64,000 nucleotides of DNA from assembly GCA_021292165.1 (NCBI GenBank), contig CM037877.1, positions 106,267,858-106,331,857 on the forward strand, given 5' to 3'. How positions within the stretch are numbered: position 1 is the stretch's first letter; every line of letters starts with the position of its first letter. Both the position numbers and the translations under genes were made by a program. Below the pieces are notes generated by a model that made no database searches, had not been told where the DNA came from, and worked only from the letters and a program-made list of their open reading frames with translations. Source of the DNA: Shinisaurus crocodilurus. Its lineage: Eukaryota; Chordata; Lepidosauria; Squamata; Shinisauridae. Positions 11,263 through 21,740 of this stretch are shown one piece after another.

Positions 11263-11823
11263 GGGACCACAGTTCAGAGGTAGATCATATGCTTTGCGTG
11301 CAGTGGGTTCCAGGTTTAATGCCCTGTATCTCCAGTGGGGGAGGGGAAATTAGAAAGGATAATGTAGCACAGTTACAACTACAATTCCCATCATCCCCCA
11401 GTTAGCAAAGCCACAACAAGAGGGTGCCAGCCAGGGAAGGCTGATGTAGCAGGTTAGGGCTGACTTCAAAGTGTGTCGTGGTTGAACATTCACCATGGTC
11501 CCAAGACCAGCAGCAGGCCAATTGTCCTACTACCAGTGCTATAATTTCCTCTTTGCAGAGAATAATATCCATGAAGATCAGAAGCAAGCAGCTTAAGAGA
11601 ATTCTTAGTTTGCACGGTCCATCTCTTCCAGGTTATGCCCCCTCACTGAGGGTGCAGTGTCCGAGTCCCCACCCCCAATCTTGGGGTCAGCACCATCACA
11701 GGTAATGGGGAAGACCTTCTTCTGAGACTCCGGAGAGCCACTGTCAATCAGAGTAGACAATATTGGACTAGATGGACTCAGTGATCTGACCTAATTTAAG
11801 GCAGATTCCTCCTATGTTCTTAT
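11263..11823 (+). mobile_element. SINE-B (tRNA head, CR1-like tail), interrupted
   Basis: The left part, gaccacagttcagaggtaga through ccaggtttaatgcc, is a decayed tRNA-like head. The right part (from ~11700) has ggagagccactgtcaatcag, ctagatggac and a tatgttctta tail. About 340 bp of unrelated sequence (roughly 11360-11700) splits the two. Its identity is unresolved. Confidence 0.65.
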
Positions 11824-12146
11824 TTTAAAAAATGAGATAAAACCCCTTCCGGCTGGAACGGGAACAGACACCTGGTATGGTTTTTGCTGGATTCCCTGTT
11901 CCTCTTGGATTTCTATTTCTTCTTCCTACAGGGCAGTAGATGGTCACGAGTGTGTATGTGTGTGGTGGTGGGAGGCGAGAGGATAGTCCAGGTGGAGCAG
12001 GAGCAGGTGTGGTCTTTGCATGCCTCCCTCTCTCCCATGTGCTGGAACTTCACTAGAAGAGGTGACTTATGGCAGGTGGAGAAGGGTTAAGTTTATGTAT
12101 GCACACATATGCTGCAGCTTTGTTCAAAATTGCCCTTTTTAAAAGT
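11824..12146. other. No recognisable feature
   Basis: Nothing supported. Confidence 0.5.
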
Positions 12147-12304
12147 AGAGTTATGAAGACTTGGGGGGGATGAGAAAAAAATTAAGGGGGCAGAAAATTA
12201 AGGGAGAAACACTTTTTACCTGTCCCCCCCCCCCCGGGATTTTTGGGAAAGGGGGGATATTTTTCCTATTTCTTTTCAGCCCCCCCCCAAGATTTCACAT
12301 CTCT
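12147..12304. repeat. Palindromic MITE-like block with G and C tracts
   Basis: tagagttatgaagacttggg at the left pairs with cccaagatttcacatctcta at the right. The interior has long G- and C-runs that can pair, and both ends carry TA. Probably a small TA-type non-autonomous element. Confidence 0.5.
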
Positions 12305-12335
12305 ATCGATAACTGATTTGCTTACTGAAGGTGAC

Positions 12336-12967
12336 TGTGGTGTAACTCCACAATTCAGTTCCCTGGTGTATGTCTGCTTTAGTATATTTAGTGAGTATAG
12401 AATGTTGAACTGAGTGGGTGTGGTTTGTGATGTCATGGAAAGGGTGGGGGAGGAGTACATAAGGAGTGTTTGAGTGATGTCAGAGTTAGTGGAGTGTTGG
12501 TTGGGTGTGTTTGGAGTGTGCGGGGAGTTAGGTTAGTTGGATTATTCATGTCTTGTCAGGAGTTTTGAGAGAAATCAGTGCTTGTCTGAGGAGTGAAAGT
12601 ATTTAGAATTATAGGGACTTAGGTTAATTACAAAGTGTTTGGTGTAGGCAGGTTTAAAGTTATTTTATGGAACTAAGATTTTGAGAATTAAAATAAACTT
12701 ACTTTTATTTTGTTTGCTACCCAAATCCTACGTGTCAGCTTGGTGTTATTAACCTGCATTACTTTTAAATCTACACACACCCACCCCTTTGTACCCACAG
12801 TATCATAAATTTAAGCTAGATCCTTAATAACCAGTAATAATCTTTTCCCTCATTAGTAGGGGAAAGGTTTCATTTGACACCCCCCCCTCAGGTTTTTAAG
12901 TGTTGATGCTTAGCCTGAGAAGGGTTTATGCACCTGGTCCTAAAGTGTAAGGGACCGTGTCGTTGCA
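12336..12967 (+). mobile_element. Solo LTR (632 bp), 5-bp TSD
   Basis: TG...CA ends (tgtggtgtaactcc ... gtgtcgttgca) flanked by gtgac at 12331-12335 and 12968-12972. A TATA-like tacataagg near 12456 and an AATAAA at 12692-12697 give the sense orientation. No internal retroviral or retrotransposon genes adjoin it, so it is a recombined solo LTR. Gypsy versus endogenous retrovirus cannot be decided. The TSD match was found by scanning, so a chance match has a few per cent probability. Confidence 0.6.
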
Positions 12968-13054
12968 GTGACCACCAGAGTTTTGCCATGTGTGTTTGCA
13001 TATAATGTTTAGTCCCAACCCTGAGTGGATAGGAAAATAATGGCTTGAGAACTG

Positions 13055-13490
13055 TAGAGATGGGTGAGCATTTTGTTTGGTTCCCTTTTTTGATAAGAAT
13101 TTACCAAATTTTACAAACCTCTTCATATACAGGATGTCTTTAAAAAAATGTATCTGGGAGAAAGTGAAACTGATAGATCTGTCTATCCAGCCCAGGGCTT
13201 TGAGTGCTAATTAGGGTTGCCACCTCTTTTTTCTGACAGGCTCCTCATTTTTAACAGCTACATGGCAGGCAGACACAACATGGTCATCTTCATGCTGGAA
13301 ATAGCTGTACCTATTGAATTTGGCTGGTGCAGCGGAGTGAGAATTTAGTTCAGTTTGCTTTTTTTAATAAAAACATACCAAAATTCACAAACATCTACAT
13401 AAATGTGATGGAATAAAATTAAGATTTTTTTAAAAAAAATTGAAAGTGGGAGAAAGCAAAACTGACAGATATGTCCATTGTTAATCACCC
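13055..13490 (+). repeat. Two adjacent MITE-B-like fragments
   Basis: gagatgggtgagcattttgt...ctgatagatctgtctatcc (13055-13185) and gtgagaatttagttcagttt...actgacagatatgtcc (13340-13480) share order and motifs, including gggagaaag and a t-rich interior. Diverged relatives of family B. Confidence 0.45.
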
Positions 13491-13695
13491 CATTTTAATT
13501 GCTTATCAATCTGTGAGAAGATTTGCAGATCTGTTGCCTTCTAGTACATCATTGGAAATTTCATGCTAATTTGATGTAAAACTTCAAACTTAGGCATCAG
13601 AATATAGGCTGGGTCTCCACTGAAATCATAATGAATGAGAAACAACATGAAAGAGAAAGACAACAGATAGAAATGAAATGAATGAGGTTGCAGTA

Positions 13696-14355
13696 AGGAT
13701 GTATGAGAAATCCATTTCAGTTCATTATTTACTCAGTTCACACTTTCTGGACCAAATCTGCGGTTGAAGTCTATACATTTCTGAGCTTGCAATGTGATTT
13801 GCGCCCCCCCCCCAAATGTGTTCGACAGTGCCCATACATTTGAAAAATGTGCATGAAAAAATATATGATTTTGAAAAATGTGCACAGACACACCTTAATC
13901 AATGGAAGAAGAATGTGTACATTTCAAAATTGTGCACAGTTGATGCCTACATTTGGGGAGAAAAATGCATGAAAAGACACAAGGATTTTCATACTTAAAG
14001 AAATATAACAAAACTTGCAATCTAATATGGACTTCAGTCAGAATGACTGTTGAGATGGAATTCGGAGAACCTTGGCCAGCTCTATTTTATTTATTTATTA
14101 TATTTATACCCCACCTTTTTTCCTGCAAGAAACTCAAGGCAGCTTACATATTCCTCCTCCTCCTCCTCCTCCTCTCCAGTTTATCCTCACAACAACCTAT
14201 CTGTGAGGTAGGTTAGGCTGAGACAGTGACTGGCCCAAAGTCACCCAGTGAGTTTCATGGCTGAGCGGGGAATAGAACCCAGATCTCCCAAGTCCCAGTC
14301 CAACACCCTCACCACTACGCCACACTGGCTCTAGTTTTGCTGATTCACACATGCC
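13696..14355 (+). mobile_element. MITE family A, copy A5, split by SINE-A
   Basis: Left part aaggatgtatgagaaat through ccttggccagctcta (14082), right part ctctagttttgctgattcac (14333-14355). The interruption is an antisense SINE-A, with ctcta repeated at both junctions. The nesting shows that the SINE was active after this MITE had landed. Confidence 0.8.
14083..14333 (-). mobile_element. SINE-A nested in MITE A5
   Basis: Antisense copy with the plus-strand order (ttta)n, ataccccacc, 'aaactcaaggcagcttacat', a (CTC)n run, body, ccagtccaacaccctcacca. A short ctcta duplication flanks it. Confidence 0.85.
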
Positions 14356-14649
14356 TAGCTGCAAGAAAGGAAACAAAATGCCTTTCCCCCAAGTGCACAT
14401 TCCTCATTGTCACAGCACAGCAGGCTGCCCACCTTCTCCACACAAGGAAAGATCATCTGAGAAGCTTCTCCCTGGGACAGGCAGAACAGCAGCTGCTGTC
14501 CTTGGGAGAAGCACTTTGACAATAGAACTTGAGAAGAAGAAAGAAATCTTAATAGCACTGAGGAGATAGTGGCAGGATAGGTAACACCCTCTATTACTGT
14601 GATGATATTGGCCTACTCAAACATATTACCCCACACACCCAAAACAGAA
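14356..14649. other. No recognisable feature
   Basis: Unassigned spacer. Open frames here (14337-14569) have no domain. Confidence 0.5.
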
Positions 14650-14674
14650 GTGTGTGTGTGTGTGTGTGTGTGTG
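14650..14674 (+). repeat. (TG)n microsatellite
   Basis: Alternating TG run directly next to the CpG-rich block. Confidence 0.95.
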
Positions 14675-14689
14675 AGGGGGAGCAGAAGC

Positions 14690-15110
14690 CTCCCGTGGTT
14701 CCCGTGTCGTGAGAACGCTGGCCAGGGGCACCCCCGTGGGATGCCCATGCACGCGAAGCACGCAAAGTGACCATGGGCGGTAGAGGGGTAAGCCCCTACT
14801 GCGTGTGGCCACCCTGCCATGCGAACAGCAGGAGGCCATCCCACGAGGGCCGCACAGAGGCGGCAGCCCAGAGCGGCCGGAGCTGCGGCCGCTCCGGCCT
14901 GTAAGGGCAAATGGCCCCTCTGGGCATCCCAAGCTGCTGCCCCCTAGCGCCGGGAGGCCCGCACTGCAGTGCGGGGACTGCTGGCTCCACCGGGGTCTGC
15001 CCACGCACGCGGGGCGCAGCTCGTCTGCGGCGCCCCGCCGGACCCCGCAGACGGCCCCCGTGGTGCCTCCCCCACTCACTGCCTGGGTCATACGAACCGG
15101 CCCAGAGAGA
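14690..15110. other. CpG-rich block, origin unknown
   Basis: About 420 bp with high G+C and many undepleted CpG dinucleotides in an otherwise AT-rich window. It has nested palindromes: cccgcactgcagtgcggg is a perfect 18-bp palindrome, and gagcggcc...ggccgctc pairs nearby. Several frames are open across it on both strands, as expected of GC-rich DNA (few stops), and none shows a domain. It could be a CpG island with a promoter or first exon, or a GC-rich transposon. A right-hand GA/G-rich tract (15105-15160) follows. Confidence 0.5.
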
Positions 15111-15302
15111 GAGATAGGTGGGGGGAGGGGGGGATAGAGAGAGAGAGGAGAGATATGTGAGGATTTTTGATTGGGCTACCAAATCTGGGTTGTGTCACTG
15201 TCATTCTTTTTCTACCTTTAACTTCTGATCTTCCTGAAATGTGTTAATTCCACCTTCAGTATCCAACATCTTCTAGGAGGCAGCCTTATTAACTTCTTTA
15301 GA

Positions 15303-15392
15303 GCACAATCCTATACACATCTCCTCAGAAGTAAGTCCCATTGAGTTCAATGGGGCCTACTCTCATGTAAGCTAGTATAGGGCCGCTGCAGC
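15303..15392. repeat. Foldback mini-element (AATCCTAT family)
   Basis: gcacaatcctatacacatct at the left, a near-palindromic cccattgagttcaatggg at the centre, and tagtatagg at the right. Similar copies near 31505 and 41795-41950. Non-coding. Confidence 0.65.
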
Positions 15393-16393
15393 CTTAGGCC
15401 TCTTTATGCCTTGTGGATTCATTAACACAAGAAATGAAAAGATATATCAGTATTTTTGATAGGCAACGTCATACATTTAAAAATAATAATAATAAAGGAC
15501 ATTTCTAAAAATGCAAAGGTGGCAATGAAGTCTCCTGTTTTAAATAAGAAAGAGTGACTTCCTTTATATATAAAAAGTCAAACCCTTCCAAGTTACAGTA
15601 CTTTCTGAGCTATGTTAGTCAATCAGCTTCTATGTGAATGCTGATGAGCATATTTTCCCCTTGTGAGACTAGCTTTTTAAATTATTATTATTTCTTGAAT
15701 GTTTAGCAGCCGTGGGGCTCTATATTATTCTGAACAAATTGTACTTTGACCTAGTGTTTACCAAAAATGGATGGATGATTGCAATAACCTTGTACAGGGC
15801 CGAGTTCCATGTGGACCCCATCAAGCTATCACTAAAACAAATACTGTATGGTTGGAGGGGCAAAAATGGCCATGCTTAGTCTTTGTTCTAAGTGGAGAAT
15901 TGTGTAACAAAGACATTTTTGAGAATTAAAAACACTACCACCCTGCATCATTTTGATAAACAATAACACTTCACTAGAAATATGAGTAGCTTATGCAATC
16001 TTATTTCTTTAGTAGGGGCATGCAGCAACCAGAAGATTCAATTCAGACCCTGAGATTCAGTAATTTGGAAAACAGCCCAATTAGCCTCAGGGCTGAATCT
16101 AAACCTCAATTCATAAATCCACCACTTTGTGCCTTCCACAGCAACATCTCAGGGGGATAGGTGCAGGAGCTAGGGAGTTCTGATAAATGAAAAACAGCTT
16201 AAGGCCTTTCTAATTATTGTTTTGATGTTCAATTGGCACCGAAGTCATAAAAAGTGCAGTAAGACACAGGAGTGGATTTGAAGCTAGAGCTCTCATGCAC
16301 AAAACTACATCCTGTTTTCTCCCTTCACCCTCTTTCCAGCCTGGTGTTTTCCTTACGTGGAGATCTTGAGGATGAATTCATCATTTCTTTGCA
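15393..16393. other. No recognisable feature
   Basis: AT-rich, possibly single-copy host sequence. No exon supported. Confidence 0.5.
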
Positions 16394-16395
16394 GT

Positions 16396-16650
16396 CCTAT
16401 TCAGTCATTATGAAAAATGGTGAAACTCACGTGCGAGCAGGAACAGGGCCATGCCGAGTAGCCCTGCCCCCATCAAAATGTGCCATCAGGGTTCCAACTT
16501 GCGTGGAAGCCTATGCCTCCTCACTGCAGGCTTTCATGCTGTATGTGTGAATGCCTATGGGAAGAGCTTCGTTATGACATGAGCTTTGGCAGTACACCAT
16601 TCCTGCTCGCGTGGTGATTTTCACCAGTTTTCCTAATGACTGAATAAGGC
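16396..16650. mobile_element. Foldback element with ~48-bp inverted arms
   Basis: Left arm cctattcagtcattatgaaa...cgagcaggaa (16396-16443) pairs with the right arm gaattcctgctcgcgtgg-type sequence...cctaatgactgaataagg (about 16603-16650), about 85-90 per cent by eye. The ~160-bp centre has no coding capacity. Structure typical of a non-autonomous DNA transposon. No TSD identified. Confidence 0.65.
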
Positions 16651-16904
16651 TGCTGTCTGGGTCTATGTGCCCCTCTCAATCTGAATCAATAATGAAACTT
16701 TGGGAGGGTTCAGATTCAGTGTCATTCCACTTTGTACCTCCCCTGCTTTGATTTACATATCTCCTAAACCTTTCTAAATCAGCCTAATTTGGCAAAATCT
16801 AAAGCACACCTCTCATCTTGAGTCCTTCTATTTTGTTATGCTGCTTAAATCTAGGGCGGACATGTTCCTCTTTTACAGAGGACAGTCCTATGTTTGAAAG
16901 GCTG
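16651..16904. other. No recognisable feature
   Basis: Short unassigned stretch. Confidence 0.5.
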
Positions 16905-17351
16905 ACTGTATTTGAAGGGCTTTATCCCAGAGTTGTTTTGATAGCTCCTTGGGCTTCATGCTGCTGTTTGTTTAGATAAGCTCTCCGACAAACTCTGGGG
17001 CCTTCCAGAAACAGGTGTATTTAATCTGAGATCACGTGGCACTGGAATTGCACACAGGTGGACTCCATTCAACTACTTCTGGGTGCAGCGAGCTGCACCA
17101 GAGCTTTATTTAGGCATGTCACAGCAAAGGGGTTGAATACTTATGCAACCAACAAGTGCCAGTTTGTTTTTGGTTCTTAACTTTGTTTCTTAACTTTTGT
17201 GCCATGATAAAAATATTTTGCAACTTCACACTGATGAGTATCTTGTGTGCATCAAGTGGTAACAATGCAAATTAAATCCATTTCAATTCCATGTTGTAAC
17301 ACAACAAAATGCAGAAAAGTCAAAGGGGGGTGAATACTTCTGCAAGGCACT
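16905..17351 (-). mobile_element. Tc1-like DNA transposon, 5' end with start of transposase
   Basis: On the minus strand it begins cagtgccttgcagaagtatt followed by a cacccccctttgac motif, the terminal signature of a group of Tc1-like elements widespread in fishes and amphibians (known from memory). About 390 bp in, an ATG at 16959-16957 opens MKPKELSKQLWDKALQIQ, the start of a Tc1-type transposase helix-turn-helix region. The reading stops at the break near 16905; the rest of the gene and the 3' end are missing. The terminus abuts (TG)n, so the TA target is not visible. Confidence 0.8.
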
Positions 17352-17376
17352 GTGTGTGTGTGTGTGTGTGTGTGTA
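17351..17376 (+). repeat. (TG)n microsatellite
   Basis: Directly adjoins the Tc1-like terminus. Confidence 0.95.
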
Positions 17377-17850
17377 TTACCACTAGCTTTGCCAGCTAAC
17401 CTTCAGTATTTCAATGAGATATTTTATTATTTTATTGACTGGTTTCATTGCATTTTATCATAATTTTACTTTGTGAGCTGCTTAGAGATATTCTGAAATA
17501 AAAACATGATTAAGAACCTTTTTATTTCCAGTGCCATCCAGAGAAGAGCAGCCTGAACTGTAAAAAGGGAGGAAGTAAATTAGCAACAAACATTTGTAGG
17601 TAAGTGATGTATATGTTTCTAATGTACCGGTATATTAGTGATGTTTCCCAGGATACTGCTGATAGTATTTAATCAAGATTAACTAATATGGAGAAGTAAT
17701 GTATTGTAAGCTTCCCTGATAATGTATTTTAATGGTGAGTGTGTGTATTATAAATTTTAATAATATATATAAATTTGAATAAGTAAGACTAAAAAACATG
17801 ATATGAAGTAACTGAAATGAAATATGAAAATAAGAAAATCATATCCTAGA
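17377..17850. other. Unassigned, possible LINE tail at 17410-17510
   Basis: ttttattgactggtttcatt...gctgcttagagatattctga resembles the 3' ends of L2-type LINEs, but is too diverged to be sure. The remainder is AT-rich. Confidence 0.4.
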
Positions 17851-18009
17851 TTTCATAGATCATAGAGTTGGAAGGAGCCTACAAGGGCATCGAGTCCAAC
17901 CCCCTGCTCAATGCAGGAAACTAGAGGAGGGGTCTCCCATCCAAGTAATAACCAGGCCTGACCCTGCTTAGCTTTTCACACTCAGACAAGCTGAGCCAGC
18001 GTAAGCCAC
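17851..18009 (-). mobile_element. 5S rRNA-CR1 chimeric SINE, copy 1
   Basis: On the minus strand: gtggcttacgctggctcagc, then 5S rRNA-like aagctaagcagggtcaggcc, a ggatgggagacc box C, and a CR1-type tail (ttggactcgatgcccttgta ... tctatgatctatgaaa). The 5S promoter elements survive with small changes. Confidence 0.85.
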
Positions 18010-18178
18010 TAGATGGCTAGTTCGCTATCATGCCTTGTACTATACTGCTCAGTACATAAGACATGGAAGGAGGAAATGTTTAATTCACCTAGGGCAGTAA
18101 AAACAGACAAACAAAACTCAGGCCAGGCCAGTTTTGCCCCATTGAAATGAATGGTCTTAAGTGCTCCTTACTCTATAG

Positions 18179-18314
18179 CAGGGCTCTCCAACCTTGGGTC
18201 CCCAGATGTTTCTGGCCTACAGCTCCCAGCATACCCAGCCAGCATGGCTAATGGCAAGGGATTCTGGGAGCCGTAGTCCAGCAACATATGGGGACCCAAG
18301 GCTAGAGAGCCCTG
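18179..18314. mobile_element. hAT MITE, 136 bp, perfect 8-bp TSD
   Basis: ctctatag at 18171-18178 and 18315-18322. Termini cagggctctccaaccttggg and cccaaggctagagagccctg form a ~25-bp inverted repeat with two mismatches. Near-palindromic throughout. Same length as the elements at 56376, 56520 and 59972. Confidence 0.95.
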
Positions 18315-18371
18315 CTCTATAGTAATATTTATATTTACAATAAATCAACGACAGCAACAACACATATAGAG

Positions 18372-18682
18372 CACGGGGATGGGAATCTCTTTTATCCTGA
18401 GGGCCAAATTCAATTTCAGAGAAACTCATTGGGGTCATATTCTAATGGTGGGTGGGGTCAAAAGCAAAAGGAGTGGGGCCAAAATACCAAAAAAAAATCA
18501 GCATATTGTAGCTTAAGCCTCTTACTGCCAGGAACTAAGCTTTAGGAGAGCCATTTCAATCCTTTAGAATGGGAAAAATGCGGGGATGGAGCCAGGGGTG
18601 TGGCTTCTGGGGAACCCAAGGGGCCAGACTGGGACCCCAGGAGGGCTGTATTTGGTCCCTGGGCTTGAGGTTCCCCACCCTG
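18372..18682. mobile_element. hAT MITE, longer type
   Basis: Ends cacggggatgggaatctc and gaggttccccaccctg. The interior matches the copies at 39364 and 46730 (gcttaagcctcttactgcca, ggaactaagcttta). Flanks (atatagag, ctatagca) match only partly, so the TSD is eroded. Confidence 0.75.
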
Positions 18683-19029
18683 CTATAGCACTTTCAACTG
18701 CTGGAATCACTTAACATACATTATCTAGTCGTAATCCTTATAACAGTCGACTATTATTATCCTCCATATTGGAAGTTTGTGGTGGAGGCGAGATAATTAC
18801 TGGGGGCTTTTTGATATGCAGCTCATTCTCTTAGCCACTATGTTCTCAAGCAGCCTACCTGTGCTTGGGATTGCAGCTTAAAATCCTGAAGCCATTACAT
18901 CTCTGACATGTCAGAGGAACTATTGGGGGGGGGGGGGAGAGAGAGAGAGAGAGAGAGGTCAGAAATGACATGTTCTTCATTTATTAGTTCAGAACTTCAG
19001 GCCTCCAACTCAGCCCTCAATGATGTCAT
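18683..19029. other. Unassigned; G-run and (GA)n at 18925-18958
   Basis: Only the low-complexity tract is notable. Confidence 0.5.
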
Positions 19030-19198
19030 GTGGCTTACGCTGGCTCAGCTTGTCTGAGCGTGGAAAGCTAAGCAGGGTCAGGCCTGGTTATTACTTGGAT
19101 GGGAGACCCTTCCTCTAGTTTCCTGCATTGAGCAGGGGGTTGGACTCGATAGCCTTGTAGGCTCCTTCCAACTCTATGATCTATGAAATCTATGATTC
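19030..19198 (+). mobile_element. 5S rRNA-CR1 chimeric SINE, copy 2
   Basis: Sense copy. Head gtggcttacgctggctcagc, 5S core gaaagctaagcagggtcagg and ttacttggatgggagacc, a linker ccttcctctagtttcctgca, then CR1 tail ttggactcgatagccttgta and tatgatctatgaaatctatg. This copy keeps the canonical box C. Confidence 0.9.
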
Positions 19199-19848
19199 AA
19201 GTGCATGGAGTGCTTTTTGCACCATCACAATCCAGACAAAGGGCTTAACCAATCCTTTACATGCACAGATTGCCATAGGGCTCATTAGAGTCTTATTTCC
19301 TTCCCACCTCTGTCTTCTGTGCTTGGGTGCGCACGCTGAGCCATTATGCTTGCCTCCTATATCATTATTCAGCCCCCCATCTCACTCTGAGATCAAATAA
19401 TTTGCAGTAAGCCAGAAGGGAGGGCTCCTTTGGGATATGCAGAGATCTCCTCAAGCTTGGAATGGCCAGCACACTGACAAAAAGTAGAAGGGGACAGAGG
19501 CTTCTATTGAGTCCTATAGCAGTTCCTCCACACATGAGCACCATTTCTACTCTAAGATGGTCCCCATTTTCTTGTTGTTTTTAAATCTTTGGCTATAATC
19601 ACAAACGTTTGCATCAATTATTAATTTATTGGTATATATCACTTGCTCTTTCTTCAGAAAACTCAGAACGGCTTCTGTAGGGTTCACACATTGGTCTGTC
19701 CAACAGTTTCATAAACCAGTCCCTGGAACTGACCAGTAATACTATGGGCTTAGATGATTATTCACTAAGTTGCATCACACAAATAGAATATCATTCCATT
19801 CCTTTATTTCTCCATTAATAAATCAGGATTGGAAGAAAACAATACTAG
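19199..19848. other. No recognisable feature
   Basis: Unassigned. 19620-19680 may be an eroded LINE tail. Confidence 0.45.
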
Positions 19849-19853
19849 ACATC

Positions 19854-20687
19854 TGTAGCGGACGGGACCCCTCACTCCAAAGCCCACACCCTCAATGTGT
19901 ACTTCGCTCTCACCAAGTGCCCCCTTGTATGGGTCACTTCAGACTTTAAGCTGTCTTTTAAAGTTGCATTAGCCGATTATGTGTCTTAGGTCTTATATGT
20001 AGCTGTTCACCCACGTTTGTTTGTCTTTATTAAGCAGTTTGTTTTATTTGATTACTTGAAGTAGGGTGCCCCTCCGTTAATTCACTTCTTACTTTCCTGT
20101 CACCAGTCAGACTCAGGAGAATTAGAACTTTGAATAAAAAGGTTGATTTATTGTTCTAACAAAGTCTCTAAACTGATATTCAACTCAGGAACAGATAACT
20201 TGGAATTTTCAACAGTTACATTCAAACTTGTTCTTTGCTTAGATTCAGGTTAAAGGCAGGCAGATGTTATACAGTGCTCTTTGTATCAATTTGGCTTGGT
20301 TACTTGAAAGTTACAGTATCAGACTAGGGAACTTAACTGTCCCTCACACTAGTCCAGAGTTTCTCCTTCTTCCTCAGACAGAAGGTCCTTCACTCCCTAA
20401 GTGGAGACTCCTGTGAAGGGTTCTATACTAACACCTCCACGTTGCTTTCTCACAACTTAGTACTAGATTTCTTGTCTGAACTCTTCTCTTCCGTACCACC
20501 TTTCCCTACCTACGCTATTAACCTCCCACTCCCTCTCTCACTCCAACCCACTCTCTTCCCCAACTGACAACCAACTCCCTTAACTGCCAACTCCCTGGGG
20601 TTCTATGCTCTCGGCCTCAGCCAATCAGAGCCTCTGGAATGTTCAGCTTGCCCCCCCCCCCGGGCTTCTGCCTGTCACTCCACCACA
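19854..20687 (-). mobile_element. Solo LTR (834 bp), perfect 5-bp TSD
   Basis: acatc at 19849-19853 and 20688-20692 flanks TG...CA ends. Minus-strand reading starts tgtggtggagtgacaggc and ends ggtcccgtccgctaca. On that strand there is a CCAAT-type gattggctgagg near 20620 and an AATAAA near 20145, giving transcription leftward. A C-run sits at 20651. No internal genes remain. The class (Gypsy-like or endogenous retrovirus) is undetermined. Confidence 0.8.
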
Positions 20688-20741
20688 ACATCTTCCTTTT
20701 TAAATGTGCCTGTTAGATGTAAACATTGCTTTGTGTTATGT

Positions 20742-20780
20742 ACACACACACACACACACACACACACAGTGTGTGTGTGT
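20742..20780 (+). repeat. (CA)n(GT)n compound microsatellite
   Basis: A CA run turns directly into a GT run, making a self-complementary tract. Confidence 0.95.
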
Positions 20781-21586
20781 CTTTGCCAAATAGCATGAAA
20801 CTATTTTGTGTAAAGTGCCAACCATTTCTAAAGTCTTAGGCTCTCTGTGCTCCATAAATCATAATTCTTCTTCTGGAATTTGGCATATATTCTTCTTCTG
20901 GAATTTAGCATAGCACTGATTAAACTGATATTTCATAAATAAATTGATCTCAGGAAATGGCCCAGTTTCAAGAAGCAGAAATGTAGTATGTGTCGCATAG
21001 GTTCTTTTGTGCACTTCCTGAGATGATTAACTGTGGCACATTCCCAAAATGAATCCATGGCTTTCAAATACATGAGCGTAAAGGTATCTGTCCCAAACTG
21101 AATCCTATGGCCTGCTCCCATGTAGTTTTAAGCTGTTCAAAAGTCCATAGTGACCGCAGTTGCTGTCCATGGTGCTGCTCTGTGCACTGTGAAATGCATG
21201 GGTGGCTCTCTTGATCAAAATTCCTGCTAAGGCCAGCTTCTTATTATGAATTTTCTAGAAAGAACAAAGGCTCAGAACCTTTGGAAATTTCACAACAAGA
21301 TTTGGTGCCATAGAGACAATCAAATAACAAGTAAAGAAGCCCATGCGTTGTTTCCACAGCCACCAAACCAAAACTATGGCCCAATTTGTACATTAACTAG
21401 CCTGGCACAAAGAGCAGTGCCAGCCCCTCATTGAACCATGCACATCATGTCAAATGTGGGGTGGCTGCCCCTTCATAAAGACCCATGTATGTTCCACATC
21501 CTGATTCATGTGAACTCCCCAATCTTTTTTGGAAGGTAAAGATCACTCTAATCAGACCATCTTGCTGGTGGGCCTCTATTTGGAGT
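20781..21586. other. No recognisable feature
   Basis: ttcttcttctggaattt is duplicated in tandem near 20865-20905; otherwise unassigned. Confidence 0.5.
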
Positions 21587-21594
21587 GTAGGCCT

Positions 21595-21740
21595 CAGTGC
21601 TTTTTTTCTGGAGAAAAGGGTACCGGAACTCTTGGATTACATTTCCTCGGGAGTAGATGGCGATTAAATTGTAATGCAATTAATAGAAGAAAAGGTGCTG
21701 GAACTCAGTTCCGGTGAGTTCCACCAGAAAAAAAGCCCTG
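21595..21740. mobile_element. hAT MITE, 146 bp, perfect 8-bp TSD
   Basis: gtaggcct at 21587-21594 and 21741-21748. Termini cagtgctttttttctgg and ccagaaaaaaagccctg are inverted. Internal ggtaccggaactc pairs with gagttccggtgag. A different family from the 136-bp elements. Confidence 0.95.

Noticed and set aside
14594..15182. Long open frames on both strands in the CpG-rich block
   Set aside because: High G+C removes stop codons in all frames; overlapping frames on both strands and no recognised domain.
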